The notes under the pieces are model-generated. The model saw only the letters and a program-made list of their open reading frames with translations, made no database searches and was not told the DNA's origin. From Carposina sasakii (taxonomy: Eukaryota; Arthropoda; Insecta; Lepidoptera; Carposinidae), in contig CP053155.1 of the NCBI GenBank assembly GCA_014607495.2, positions 4,030,001 through 4,094,000 on the forward strand: 64,000 bases of DNA, read 5' to 3'. The position numbers and the translations under genes were made by a program. This document shows, piece after piece, positions 55,801-64,000 of the stretch. Each line of letters opens with the position of its first letter. Positions within the stretch are counted from its first letter, which is position 1.

Positions 55801-58800
55801 ATGTAGATTTACCCAACTATAATCTTTTATTTTGTCCCTTTTTATTATGAGTTGCTAAAATATAGATATAAATAGATAAATTTAATAATAAATAGTTCAA
55901 AATCTAACAAGTGCAATTGCATATACTCGTGGTGCGCAACCGCTGCATTGTAAGCGGAATCTTTTAGGGGGTGATCTGAGCTCGGACGGAGTAGCGGGCG
56001 TCCACTAAAAATAAAAATGTGTTAACAAGTACGTCACGCAATCTCCCCCTTACACTTTGACAGATTGAAACGCGCTATCGGACAGAACGCGAAGGGTATA
56101 AAAATTTGCTATTTAGTGACGTCGGGCCTTTGGCTGCGTTTCCACTGAGGCGGAGTGGAGAGGAGCGGTGCTTAGCGGTGCATGAATTGACCAATGACTA
56201 TTGGTCTATATTGACTATACTCGAAATCTCTTCAATCTCTCAGAAAGAGCATACGTCATGTTGTGATTGGTCAATTCATGCACCGCTCCTCTCCACTCCG
56301 CCTCAGTTGAAACGCAGCCTTACTACGTTGTTTACTACATCTGGTGTATCAACTATAACTGTCGACACCAATTACCAAACAAAGACAAATAATGCTTTCA
56401 AACAATGTATTCATCATTAGCTAAATTGAAACAGCCCAATTCCATTACTATAACATAAATTACTTTTTAAAGTATACAATAACGTCGATTTCGGCAGTCA
56501 CAACGTAATTAAACCTAAAAATTTAGGTTTAAGCATGTCAAAAGCTATTCTGGCAGTCACTTTTCTGACAGGTGGCAACTAATTTTTTTTGTTTAGTTTA
56601 TCCCGAAGGAAAGGCAAGGGGAACTGAGCCCATACAGCCATTGTCTTTAGTAAATGATTTCTGAATTTATGATGGATGATAATGATGATGATGAATGGAA
56701 ACGTCGGGAAAATCCTCAAGAACAAGTGTAAAGTTAGTCAAAATGAAAAATTATTGCAGAAACAACTTACATGCGCCCATGAAGAGATCGTAATCCGGCT
56801 AAAGTTTTACTCGGCTTACCTGCGTATAAGGTGGCAACTAAATTTAATTTAAATTGACGTTTCAAACTTTTTTCAATTCACTTTAGGTTTATGCGTAAAA
56901 AGCTATTCTGGTGGTCAAGTTTTTGACATTAGAAGCGTAAAATTACTTAAGTTTATGAGGCATCTAAAACTTGGCGTTTAAATTATACTTAAAAATTAAG
57001 GTGTCTTTTTGGAGCCGTCAGCGCTTCAGCGAACATGATATGTTGTTAAAACGTAAGGTTATTATAATGACCGTTGTTAGAGAAGCACCAGAATGGTAAA
57101 AAAGACGACAAAATTATCCAGTGATTATCCACTCCTACGAGAACTCCTTCTGTGCCAGTTTTATTTGGTTTATTTTGATGTTTTATTTTAACATTTATTT
57201 TAACCCGTTTCCAATGTTTTCTACAAAGTTTCCGTTCATTACTATCCCTCATAATCTGATAATTTTTTTTACTAAAGTCATGGACATGGACGCATGGTCC
57301 ATAAATTTCTTTGCCTTTCTTTCGGGATGAAATAAAAGTATATTTTTTTTCTTTTATCATTCAATTTTTGCTCTTTCGTTCACTCTTTTCTTTTTTTGAC
57401 GGCATATACTGGCAACACAGATTATTAAAATTAGAAGTGTCAGCTTTTTAGGTTAAGGATAAAGTGTGCGGTCAGAATAGCTTTAGCGACTAAGATTAAA
57501 AATTCAAACAACAATTTTATTGTTTTAAGCAGAAATGATAGGTCTTATCGTGATTTAAATGATGTCATGATGTTCCTTTTTTGAACTAGAATATCATAGG
57601 CGTGGTTTTTCTCCAATTTAATCAAAATACATGAATTTACGCGTACAGTGAATTTTAATTTACTAAATTTATACTCATTTCAAATTAAGATATTTTTATG
57701 TAAATTTAGGTTTTAAGTGTGACTGCCGGAATCAACCACAATGTTTGTTTACGAGCACAAAAATAGTATAATCACGAAAGCGACTGATTGCTTTTCAGTA
57801 AATCAATAAACAATATGTCGGTAAGTAAATGTGTGGAATTATAAGTAGTAGTAGCTAATAAGTCTGTATCTTTTTTTACCCGACTGCGCCAGAAGGAGGG
57901 TTATGTTTTTTCGAGTGTTTGTACGTATATTTCTTTGGAACACTAAACTGCTTGTGGCATTTTAGCTTTGTCTTAGTCGTGAGAATGACATGACACTGGG
58001 TCAAAATGTATTCTTAGTTAGGTAATAAGGGGGCGGGTTTTACATACATACATACATACAATCACGCCTTTAACCCTTACGAGGTAGGCAGAGCACCAAG
58101 GGCCGATAGAACCACATGGTGCCACTTCTGGCCAATTTTGAGGGTATAATTGAGATGTAGTACATGTACAAGTTCGTTTAGTAGTGGAAGGTGGTCAGCC
58201 CATGGCCTATAAAACACCAAGACCCTCTTGTCCCTCTACTGACTTGTACAGTATGCCCGGGAAAAGAAGCAGCTGTAGTATTATATGTTTTTTTTTTCAC
58301 TCCCAGAGCAGCATAGAAGAAAGTCGGGTTTTATTTTAAAGTACCTGAACGATTACTCGTTATGATCTTGCAATTCTGGCTACCCCATTTTGCTAACACA
58401 GCCCGCAGGGTTATTATCTAATTTGCAGTAGCAGAGCCAAAGCAATGCGATAGCGACAAATTGAGAGTGCGCGGAACGAGCGGAAAACTCGCCCCGCGCA
58501 TTCAACACTCAATTTTCATTGTCGCATTGCTTCGGCTCTGCTATTGTAAGTTACATTATCTGGGGGCCGTACATCTATTCTGCTGTGACATGAACAGTAA
58601 TAATATTATAATAATAAGCCCGCAGGGCAGCTTGTGGCGAACTGTTGGGAGGTAGCTTTCCCACGGACCTGAAGTGCTTCCGGGGGAAGACCCTGTTCCT
58701 CATCTCCGGCGCCGGAGTGAAGTCTGACGAGGAACAGTTCCCCCACCTCTGCCTTGCCCTCGCCGGCCGGGCAGAATGGAGTCGCGAGAGCTATGACAGC

Positions 58801-60799
58801 TCGAGGATGGACGTGTCCGTCCGTAAGTGGCGAGTTGGCTTCGGTTTATAGTCCAGGGGCACCCCTCCACCCTAGCCGCTCACAAAATGTTGCCCCCTTT
58901 GACGCTCCGTGCGTGCGGCCGTTTCTAGGGGCCCATGAAATGAGTTGGCGAGTCACCGCCTGCCACCTAACAATTATGAGACTTGGTTGTAATGGCAGGT
59001 GTCCGTTAGTCTCCTTCAATAGCCCGATTTTATATGATATGATATGTCATAGTCCATGACCTTGTTTCCCATCGCATGACAGAGCTCTGCACTCCAATAG
59101 TCTTGCACATGCCGAGGACCATCGCCGGGTGTATCAAATTGTGCGCTCGGCGATGGTATCCGTCATGTGTATCCCACACCATATTAAAGTTCTCTTAAAA
59201 GGGCCTCAACATCTTGGCTACGGCCCGATGCACGCCTCTCAAAGGACCGGGACTCTGTAGTCTCGAGAATTTCAAAAGAGATACAAATAATATTAATAAT
59301 AAATTTATTTTCGTTCAATAAGTGTATCTTTTACAAACAAGGTTGAGACTCCCTGGTAAGTATGCAATACTTGTGTCAGGCAGCCTCGCTCCTCAACAGT
59401 GATGAAGTCACCATACATACCTGTGTAAGACTCGTCTCCGATGGCAGTAGGACAGCCCCCGCAGCAGCTGGAACATGAACAGCCGGACGTTGTGTTGGCT
59501 GAGGCCGCCGGGGTGCCTCTCCATGTATTGTGATAGGTCCGTGTCCTGGCACAAACAACAAACAAATCCTTACTAATATTTATAAATGCGAAGTTTGTGA
59601 GTGTGTATGTTTGTTACTTCTTCGCGTCTAAACGGCTGGAGCGATTTTAATAAATTTTGGTATGGAATTAGCTGACACCCTGCATTAACACATAGGCTAC
59701 TTTTTATCCCGGATAATTTTGACATTTTGTTTGTTCTGCAGTCCACGCGGACGGAATCGCGGGCAACAGCTAGTTATGTATATGTCGAAGTCAGACTGAA
59801 TACTTACACAATTTGAGTGAGCGGGCAAGGTTCTAGAAGCCGACTTTCATCCGGACTATTTCCTCCGATATAAAAAAGTGGAATTAGGAGTCGAAAACGT
59901 TTGCGAATCACGTCTTTTTTTTCTGTATACTCATTATATCAATACCAAAAATATTTTAAAATTGTTACAGCTGGGGCAGTTTTTACGCTGGCGCAGTTAT
60001 GTTTTCGTGAAAGTTTTTATTATCGTGTGATCTTTCGATATAAATACAAATTAAAATCTAACCTACTGCCTAGATAGCTTATTAATGAATATTAATGAAT
60101 AGCCTGATAAAGTAAATGTGACTCGTTTTACTTCGAAAAACATCTATTTATTTCATTCATGCACGAGTCGCGTCAACAGAAATTTCCGGGGAATACAGTC
60201 ATAGGTACTGTCAGCTTAGATTTTATATTAAAAAATACCTACACGGTCATAAGTTCACATAAAAAAAAACTAATAAAAGTTATTACTTTTTCTGTGAACT
60301 GACGGCCAACGCATATTTTGTTATTAATAGAACCCGAAAACATATCCACGAATGCTTTCTATTGGAGGAAATGTTTCGACGACAAATAAATCAATCAATC
60401 CACTCTAGTTTTACTGTCATAGCCTTAGCCTGTTAACAATAAACCCGCGCGTAAAGTTACAACCTTGTTATACCTGATTTTTGGCAGCAAAATATACGAG
60501 TAGATAAATACAGTTTAACAATAAGCTATACACGATACTACTGTCAGTCTGTGTAGGTATAACTTATACCTAGCTTAAAGCTTTTTATTAGTAAGAAGAA
60601 CAAGCCTTAGAGCAAACAACTCACCACAAATTCAAACACGAAAGTCAGTGTCTCCCGAGTGTGCACAATGTCGTGCAGCGTCACGATGTTGGCGTGCTTC
60701 AGCTCCTTGAGCAGCGACGCCTCCCTGATGGCCGTGAAAGGCGCGCCCTCCTCCTCTTGCAGTCTAATCTCTTTCAGCGCCACCATTTGTTGCGTTAAA
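52823..60799 (-). CDS. Eip63E: PFTAIRE cyclin-dependent kinase (CDK14/15-like), 3' six exons
   Basis: Six exons on the minus strand (60799-60625, 59545-59421, 54893-54757, 54273-54134, 53551-53290, 52890-52823) total 907 coding bases. All have GT..AG ends and consistent phases (0, 2, 1, 0, 1). The protein shows the PFTAIRE cyclin-contact helix that names the family ([19 protein letters not shown]), the VALKEIRL lysine strand, the catalytic loop [10 protein letters not shown], the [18 protein letters not shown] activation segment and [13 protein letters not shown]. The alpha-F helix [12 protein letters not shown] and an [14 protein letters not shown]-terminus follow, 21 residues after the last junction. 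It is a Ser/Thr kinase activated by a membrane-linked cyclin Y in animals; the fly orthologue is the ecdysone-induced gene Eip63E (known from the family). The glycine-loop exon and N-terminus lie beyond the right edge. The residues that I can read for catalysis are all present. Confidence 0.97.
53085..53200 (-). pseudogene. Decayed tandem duplicate of the exon e 3' end
   Basis: The sequence parallels 53223-53345: the exon end (HHG..ALPHR..ELPD), the donor region and the following intron bases (CTGTAAAAGGGGA). The copy has lost its GT donor (GATGGTGAGT became GATGGGGT) and carries substitutions such as Y/F changes, so it cannot act as an exon as it stands. Confidence 0.7.
53290..53551 (-). CDS. 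Eip63E: Kinase exon e: C-lobe, very GC-rich
   Basis: Acceptor GTGACGCAG|GTG, donor GATG|GTGAGT. Begins [13 protein letters not shown] and ends RMRELPD(E). The middle ([20 protein letters not shown]) is diverged from the usual family sequence. The exon is far GC-richer than its introns, though still in frame and alignable at both ends. Two longer ORFs over it read through the introns and are not real. Confidence 0.95.
54134..54273 (-). CDS. Eip63E: Kinase exon d: [10 protein letters not shown] to DQLDKIFK
   Basis: Acceptor TTGTTGTAG|AT, donor AAG|GTTAGT. Encodes [20 protein letters not shown], then [20 protein letters not shown] and LDKIFK. Phase 1 entry, phase 0 exit. Confidence 0.97.
54595..54712 (+). 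mobile_element. LINE 3' fragment, second copy
   Basis: AGGTCAAGAGGACCCTAAAC...AAATGGAGCTTCATGATCTCTCTGCC matches 8978-9110, more decayed. Lies in intron d/c on the antisense strand. Confidence 0.6.
54757..54893 (-). CDS. Eip63E: Kinase exon c: HRD/DFG catalytic core
   Basis: Acceptor GTCACAG|G, donor CCGCCTG|GTGAGT. Encodes [20 protein letters not shown], then [20 protein letters not shown] and WYRPP. Holds the catalytic Asp, the Mg-binding DFG and the T-loop. Confidence 0.98.
54931..54965 (+). mobile_element. Helitron remnant, left of the promoter-bearing insert
   Basis: TAATTTCGACATTTTGTTTTTTCTGCAGTCCACTCGGAC (read in parts) equals the Helitron body; it continues without a gap at 55988-56006 once the insert and one target copy are removed. 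Confidence 0.8.
55374..55454 (+). promoter_or_regulatory. Pol II core promoter with twin E-boxes inside the insert
   Basis: Palindromic E-boxes CACGTG lie at 55374-55379 and 55400-55405. TATAAAA is at 55426-55432 and an insect initiator TCAGT at 55453-55457, placing +1 at A55455, 29 bases after the TATA start (the optimal distance). CACGTG is bound by bHLH factors, including CLOCK/CYCLE, Myc/Max and, in Lepidoptera, the juvenile-hormone receptor Met (known). It points opposite to the kinase gene. Confidence 0.65.
55455..55497 (+). other. Predicted 43-base non-coding first exon with splice donor
   Basis: From the initiator A to AAG|GTAAGA at 55498. No ATG inside. The downstream exon was not identified in the window. 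It could belong to a long non-coding RNA or to a plus-strand gene beyond the right edge. Confidence 0.5.
55988..56006 (+). mobile_element. Helitron remnant, right of the insert
   Basis: GGAGTAGCGGGCGTCCACTA, the pre-terminal Helitron sequence; the final CTAGT is decayed. Confidence 0.75.
56132..56319. mobile_element. 188-bp foldback MITE
   Basis: The left arm GGCTGCGTTTCCACTGAGGC, GGAGTGGAGAGGAGCGGTGC, then CATGAATTGACCAAT is inverted on the right. The left arm has a 10-base internal repeat of (TTA)GCGGTGC. The ORF 56106-56420 is an artefact of it. Confidence 0.85.
56320..58033. other. Intron sequence (largest kinase intron)
   Basis: AT-rich, no gene. TTACCCGACTGCGCCAGAAG near 57889 and TTACCCGACCGCGCCAGATG near 60928 are two relics of one short repeat. 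Confidence 0.45.
58043..58325 (-). mobile_element. SINE-like family A, full copy 3, with 9-bp TSD
   Basis: Head TCTATGCTGCTCTGGGAGTG at the right, tail (TATG)n at the left. CGGGTTTTA flanks both sides (58034-58042 and 58326-58334). Confidence 0.88.
58345..58410 (+). repeat. Dispersed repeat family C fragment
   Basis: ATGATCTTGCAATTCTGGCT..ACCCCATTTTGCTAACACAGCCC. Confidence 0.55.
58429..58551. mobile_element. ~120-bp foldback MITE
   Basis: TAGCAGAGCCAAAGCAATGC..GA..CAAATTGAG is inverted as CTCAATTTTCATTGTCGCAT..TGCTTCGGCTCTGCTA. The short GC-rich centre can also pair. Confidence 0.8.
58616..59284 (+). mobile_element. 0.67-kb TAA-bounded retroelement, copy 2
   Basis: Same start and end as copy 1 at 6469-7145, in opposite orientation, between TAA-rich runs. 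The N-terminal frame (GCCCGCAGGGCAGC... to TAG at 58849-58851) encodes about 77 residues conserved with copy 1, including [23 protein letters not shown] and [14 protein letters not shown]. Function not recognised. Confidence 0.8.
59421..59545 (-). CDS. Eip63E: Kinase exon b: [14 protein letters not shown] to catalytic HR
   Basis: Acceptor TTTGTGCCAG|GAC, donor CAG|GTATGT. 41 codons plus two bases: [20 protein letters not shown], then [17 protein letters not shown]. Phase 2 into the next exon, completing R of HRD. Confidence 0.97.
59568..59773 (+). mobile_element. Non-autonomous Helitron 6 (206 bp)
   Basis: A|TCCTTACTAATATTTATAAA start; ends GCGGGCAACAGCTAG|T. In intron a/b, about 20 bases from the exon b acceptor. 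Confidence 0.85.
59774..60624. other. Intron sequence between exons a and b
   Basis: AT-rich; no other feature. Confidence 0.5.
60625..60799 (-). CDS. Eip63E: Kinase exon a: VALKEIRL and PFTAIRE helix
   Basis: Acceptor CTTCCGCAG|T, donor GTG|GTGAGT. One base completes an upstream split codon, then 58 codons from [13 protein letters not shown] through [16 protein letters not shown] to TLTFVFEFV. Contains the ATP-anchoring lysine and the helix glutamate. The plus-strand ORF over it (60659-60850) is its antisense shadow. Confidence 0.97.
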
Positions 60800-62075
60800 C
60801 TGCGGAAGAATGCTGTTATGTCATATGATTGTCTATGGCTTAGCTTGTAGTGACGGTCGTGTTTTTAGTGGTAATTTACTTGTGTGGGCACCCGCGTGAG
60901 TGAATACAAGGTATATTTTTACCCGACCGCGCCAGATGGAGGTAATTTTTGCCGCGTAAGTAAACATTAGAAATATTTTTCGAAGGTAAGTGAAGTTTGA
61001 GCCAACGACTAATTATATGGGCATAAGGGCTAAGTTTCTCGAGGACAAAATTACTATTGTCGATGTCAAATCGGTTAACAGATGATTAGGTATATAATGT
61101 GAAAATAATGACACCAGTTTTTTATTCCTAAGTACATAACGCCAACAAGTCTCAAAATGCCTTTTACATAACCTTTCTGATTCTAATCTAAATAGACTAT
61201 TAAGCGTTAGCAGCAAGACAATGTAAACAAGATAAGTGTGTCGCGAAAATTACTTGTTTGTAACACAAACCTAGCAGACAATATACCTACGTAGTAGACA
61301 TAACGTTACTGCCGGAAAGCGTGATCTAAAAGAATTTGCAACATCGCCTGCAAGTCGGGAAATTAATTACTTGAGCCGAAGTTTTCTTAAAACAATTAGG
61401 GGAGTCTGATAAAGTGTGTGCCTGGCGTGGAATTGTGTTGTGGCTATGAACGGGATAGCTTACATACTATGTTAGAAATTCTAGCAGGAAGGAAGGATTT
61501 ACGCGCCAAACTCGTGTCTGGTTGGACGCATTCGAATTAAACATCTGTAGGTGCTCTTTGTAGTCGTTATTAGTCATACAATGTGTGTATGTAGTCTACC
61601 GAATCGCAGTATACGAATCAGGATTAATGAATTATTTATCGAAATAGTATAAATTCTATTTGGTCGTGTACCTAACATTTATACAACACATATAGTCACG
61701 CCCGTTATCCACAAAAAGATAGGGCAGAAATGTGTGCAAATTACACACCCACTTATCACCAAATAGTCCGTTAAGGCCCATGTGGTAAGGGGCAAGCCTA
61801 CCGCCGCTGACCTAACCTAACGTTTATAGCGGAAAAATATGGGAAAGGAAAAGAAAAAATAACTGATGTTTGCCATCACCGGACCCTACCTTCTTTCTCA
61901 CTGACCTTCGAGTCGGACAACTCATGATCTCAACCATAGACAACTTTGCCAAACGCTGGATATATCCATATATCCACTTACAATACCCATCCAACTAAAT
62001 TAGAGCGAAACTAAAACATTTGTCTCCTAAAGTCATGAATACGGCGGTTCAGTTAGCCGGCATCACGGCCCGAAT
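60800..62075. other. Intron upstream of exon a
   Basis: No upstream kinase exon (glycine-rich loop) was found here or further right, so it must lie outside the window. Confidence 0.5.
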
Positions 62076-62439
62076 GGGCGTTTTTCCACTAGACGACACG
62101 ACCACGATATTTCCTCGTCTAGTATGGGTAGCCGTGTCGTGGTCGTGCCGTCTAGTAAAAAAACAAGCCATACTATTATTTAATACATTTATGCTTCCAA
62201 AATGGAGTCGGAAAGTTGTGGATACCACGTATCGGCAAACGCAGCATGGGAAGGCCACCCACGAGGTGGACGGACGACCTGGCTAAGGTCGCGGGCGTCG
62301 GTTGGATGCAGGCTGCTTCCGACCGGTCGGAGTGGAGGTTGTTAGGGGAGGCCTATGTCCAACAGTGGACTTCTCAGGGCTGTAAATGATGATGCTTCCA
62401 AAAAAGCCGTGGTCGTGTCGTCTAGTAAAAAAAACGCCT
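62076..62439. mobile_element. Foldback MITE with nested LINE tail
   Basis: GGCGTTTTTCCACTAGACGA..CACGACCACG at the left is inverted as CGTGGTCGTGTCGTCTAGTA..AAACGCC at the right and again, imperfectly, at 62129-62168. A retroposon at 62203-62391 splits it. Confidence 0.75.
62203..62391 (+). mobile_element. RTE-type LINE tail (189 bp) with 12-bp TSD
   Basis: In one frame it reads DDLAKVAGVGWMQAASDRSE, then WRLLGEAYVQQWTSQG..stop, an RTE C-terminus. The target 12-mer ATGCTTCCAAAA is duplicated at 62191-62202 and 62392-62403. The ORFs 62020-62286 and 62283-62468 are out of frame. Confidence 0.88.
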
Positions 62440-64000
62440 AATGGCGGCCATGCAGTATTCACGAGCAATCAGCTGCGATGACTGCACCCGGTCGAATTGT
62501 GACTGCACTTGGATTAATTAACTACGGCATGTATTGTAGTGTAACACCGTAACACGTCATTTCAGGCAAGCGGCCGTTAACTAGGTTAGATTACCTAAGT
62601 TGTTTTATAAATTCTAAATGGCTGTGCTTTTGACCAGTAGGGCAAGCACGAACCTCTCGATAGTCCGTAACGTCGTCTATCATCACATTGTAATATCTCA
62701 GAGATTTTGCTTGCGAGTCGCTAGCGTTACGGCGCGTAAAAAGGTTCATGCTTACCCTACAGTTACTTTTCACCAGGAAAACATTTAGAGGGCCCCCCTA
62801 AATATAAGATTAAGATTTTCTTGAAGTTAACCTACAATGAAGATCATTATTATTTCGAATATTATAATGTCATATAGGGCACTCTCTCAGGTGATAAACT
62901 ACCAATTTGTCACTGAATCAACATCTGACCCCTGCTATGCTAAAAGTGGCTGTTGGATCTCCTTTAAGATCCTGCAGTTCTGGCTGCCCCACAGCCATGT
63001 ATATATTATGTAAGTTCAAGTATTCACATATCTTACGGACTGCAAATATGAAAGTACATTTGAAATTCTATTTCTACGTAAACTTGTGAAACTCAAAGAG
63101 CCGATACGTGGAATAAGATATCGGGTTGGAGCAAAAATTTATATTTAAAATGCTAAAAGAATATAAGTAAGTAGGGTAAGCTTTTGAAGTATGCTGGGAA
63201 ATTTAAACGAGTCCATGTTTACGAGATGCTACTTAAGAAAATCGAATTATGTGAGAAAACTTCCGTACTAGAACTAAATAAATGATTATTCTAGTAACTA
63301 TAAATAATCTAGATTTTAAACGAGGGACGATCTTACAAGATATAGCAAACGCAAAGTTATCATGTCGCTAGGCTTACAACCATCCATCATAAACTTTTTG
63401 ATTTGAACTTTAATCGCACTCAACCATTTGAAAAATATAACTCTTATAACAAAGAAGATAAAGTACTACCATCTCTCATTCGAGTGCCCTTAAGGGAAAA
63501 GACAACACTAAGAATACGTGCGTAAATGTTATTAAATAAACTTCAAAATACAAATTTCCACCCGAATCTAATTAACTTAACGAGTAAGCAAAGGTACAAT
63601 CGATAATAATTCAGTGAGTTATCCTATGGCAGGAATATTAAATTCTCAGGACTTTGAAATATGTATTGCAATTCCTGTTAATTTATTGCATTGAATTGGT
63701 AAAAGCTATCTGCTCATTCCGACTCGGCGTTCGGTTCATGATATAGAATATTTGATGTTGGGATTATTGGTTTATAGGAAACTATAGATAGGTGGTATCG
63801 CTTGGCCTCTAAAACGGCTGGATTTATTGACGATATTTCAAACATCATGTGGACGCGTGTCGGTATCTCAAATAAAACATCTAAATTTGATTTATTTACT
63901 CCATCCATCCCACAATGGCCGCTAAGCCCAATAATAATCAATCAGTTTAATCATTGTTCTGGTTTTATAAACAAGTTTAACAGCGCATGTAAAAGCGACT
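62440..64000. other. Right-end stretch, presumably kinase intron
   Basis: No exon recognised. A family C relic (AAGATCCTGCAGTTCTGGCT) lies at 62970-62990. Confidence 0.45.

Larger units (their letters stand above)
54966..55980. mobile_element. 1,015-bp DNA transposon-like insert with TIRs and 7-bp TSD
   Basis: Left end CACAGATTACCCCCTAAAGA..TACCGC and the reverse complement of the right end CTCAGATCACCCCCTAAAAG..ATTCCGC match over about 26 bases, with weaker pairing further in. The 7-mer CTCGGAC lies at 54959-54965 and 55981-55987; removing the insert and one copy restores a normal Helitron 3' region. No transposase frame was seen (the longest frame, 55075-55446, has no recognisable domain), so it is non-autonomous. 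7-8-bp duplications occur in P and hAT types, but the class is not assigned. It carries the promoter described separately. Confidence 0.85.

Noticed and set aside
56106..56420. 104-codon plus-strand ORF
   Set aside because: Made mostly from MITE arms.

Overview
The window is animal nuclear DNA, almost certainly from a moth or butterfly (Lepidoptera). It is AT-rich with small GC-rich exons, and introns use GT..AG. It is crowded with lepidopteran-style mobile DNA: Helitrons bounded by A|TCTATACTAATATTATAAAG and CTAG|T, tRNA-headed SINEs, RTE-type LINE tails and many foldback MITEs. No bacterial signals (operons, Shine-Dalgarno sites, CRISPR) are present.

Only one cellular protein-coding gene is visible: the 3' part of a PFTAIRE cyclin-dependent kinase (Drosophila Eip63E, vertebrate CDK14/15) on the minus strand. 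Six exons between 60799 and 52823 join in frame with consistent splice phases. They give about 300 residues from just after the ATP-binding loop to the stop. The first exons lie beyond the right edge.

Layout. 1-3475: a BEL/Pao LTR retrotransposon on the minus strand, with 936 uninterrupted Gag-Pol codons running off the left edge, plus leader, primer-binding site and LTR. 3477-6468: a non-LTR retrotransposon with an intact 946-codon endonuclease-reverse transcriptase ORF. 6469-7145: a 0.67-kb element lying tail-to-tail with it; an inverted copy sits at 58616-59284. 7.2-20 kb: mostly unique AT-rich DNA with a 272-bp foldback MITE, LINE tails, a perfect 42-bp hairpin and SINEs. 20.8-38.8 kb: dense nested repeats, including a tandem array of palindromic units, two near-identical Helitrons 4,972 bp apart, a TA-targeting MITE family and SINEs. 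39-52.8 kb: mostly unique DNA with scattered repeats and one perfect heat-shock element. 52.8-64 kb: the kinase gene, with its introns filled by transposons.

The most unusual object is a 1,015-bp transposon-like insert at 54966-55980 in the largest kinase intron. It has imperfect terminal inverted repeats and a 7-bp target duplication, and it interrupts a Helitron remnant. It carries what looks like a complete pol II core promoter pointing opposite to the kinase: two CACGTG E-boxes, a TATA box, an initiator at the right spacing and a splice donor 43 bases downstream. It may be a mobile promoter. Two SINE-like families also appear to borrow the 3' tails of two different LINE families found in the same window, and several nested insertions preserve target duplications that give their relative ages.
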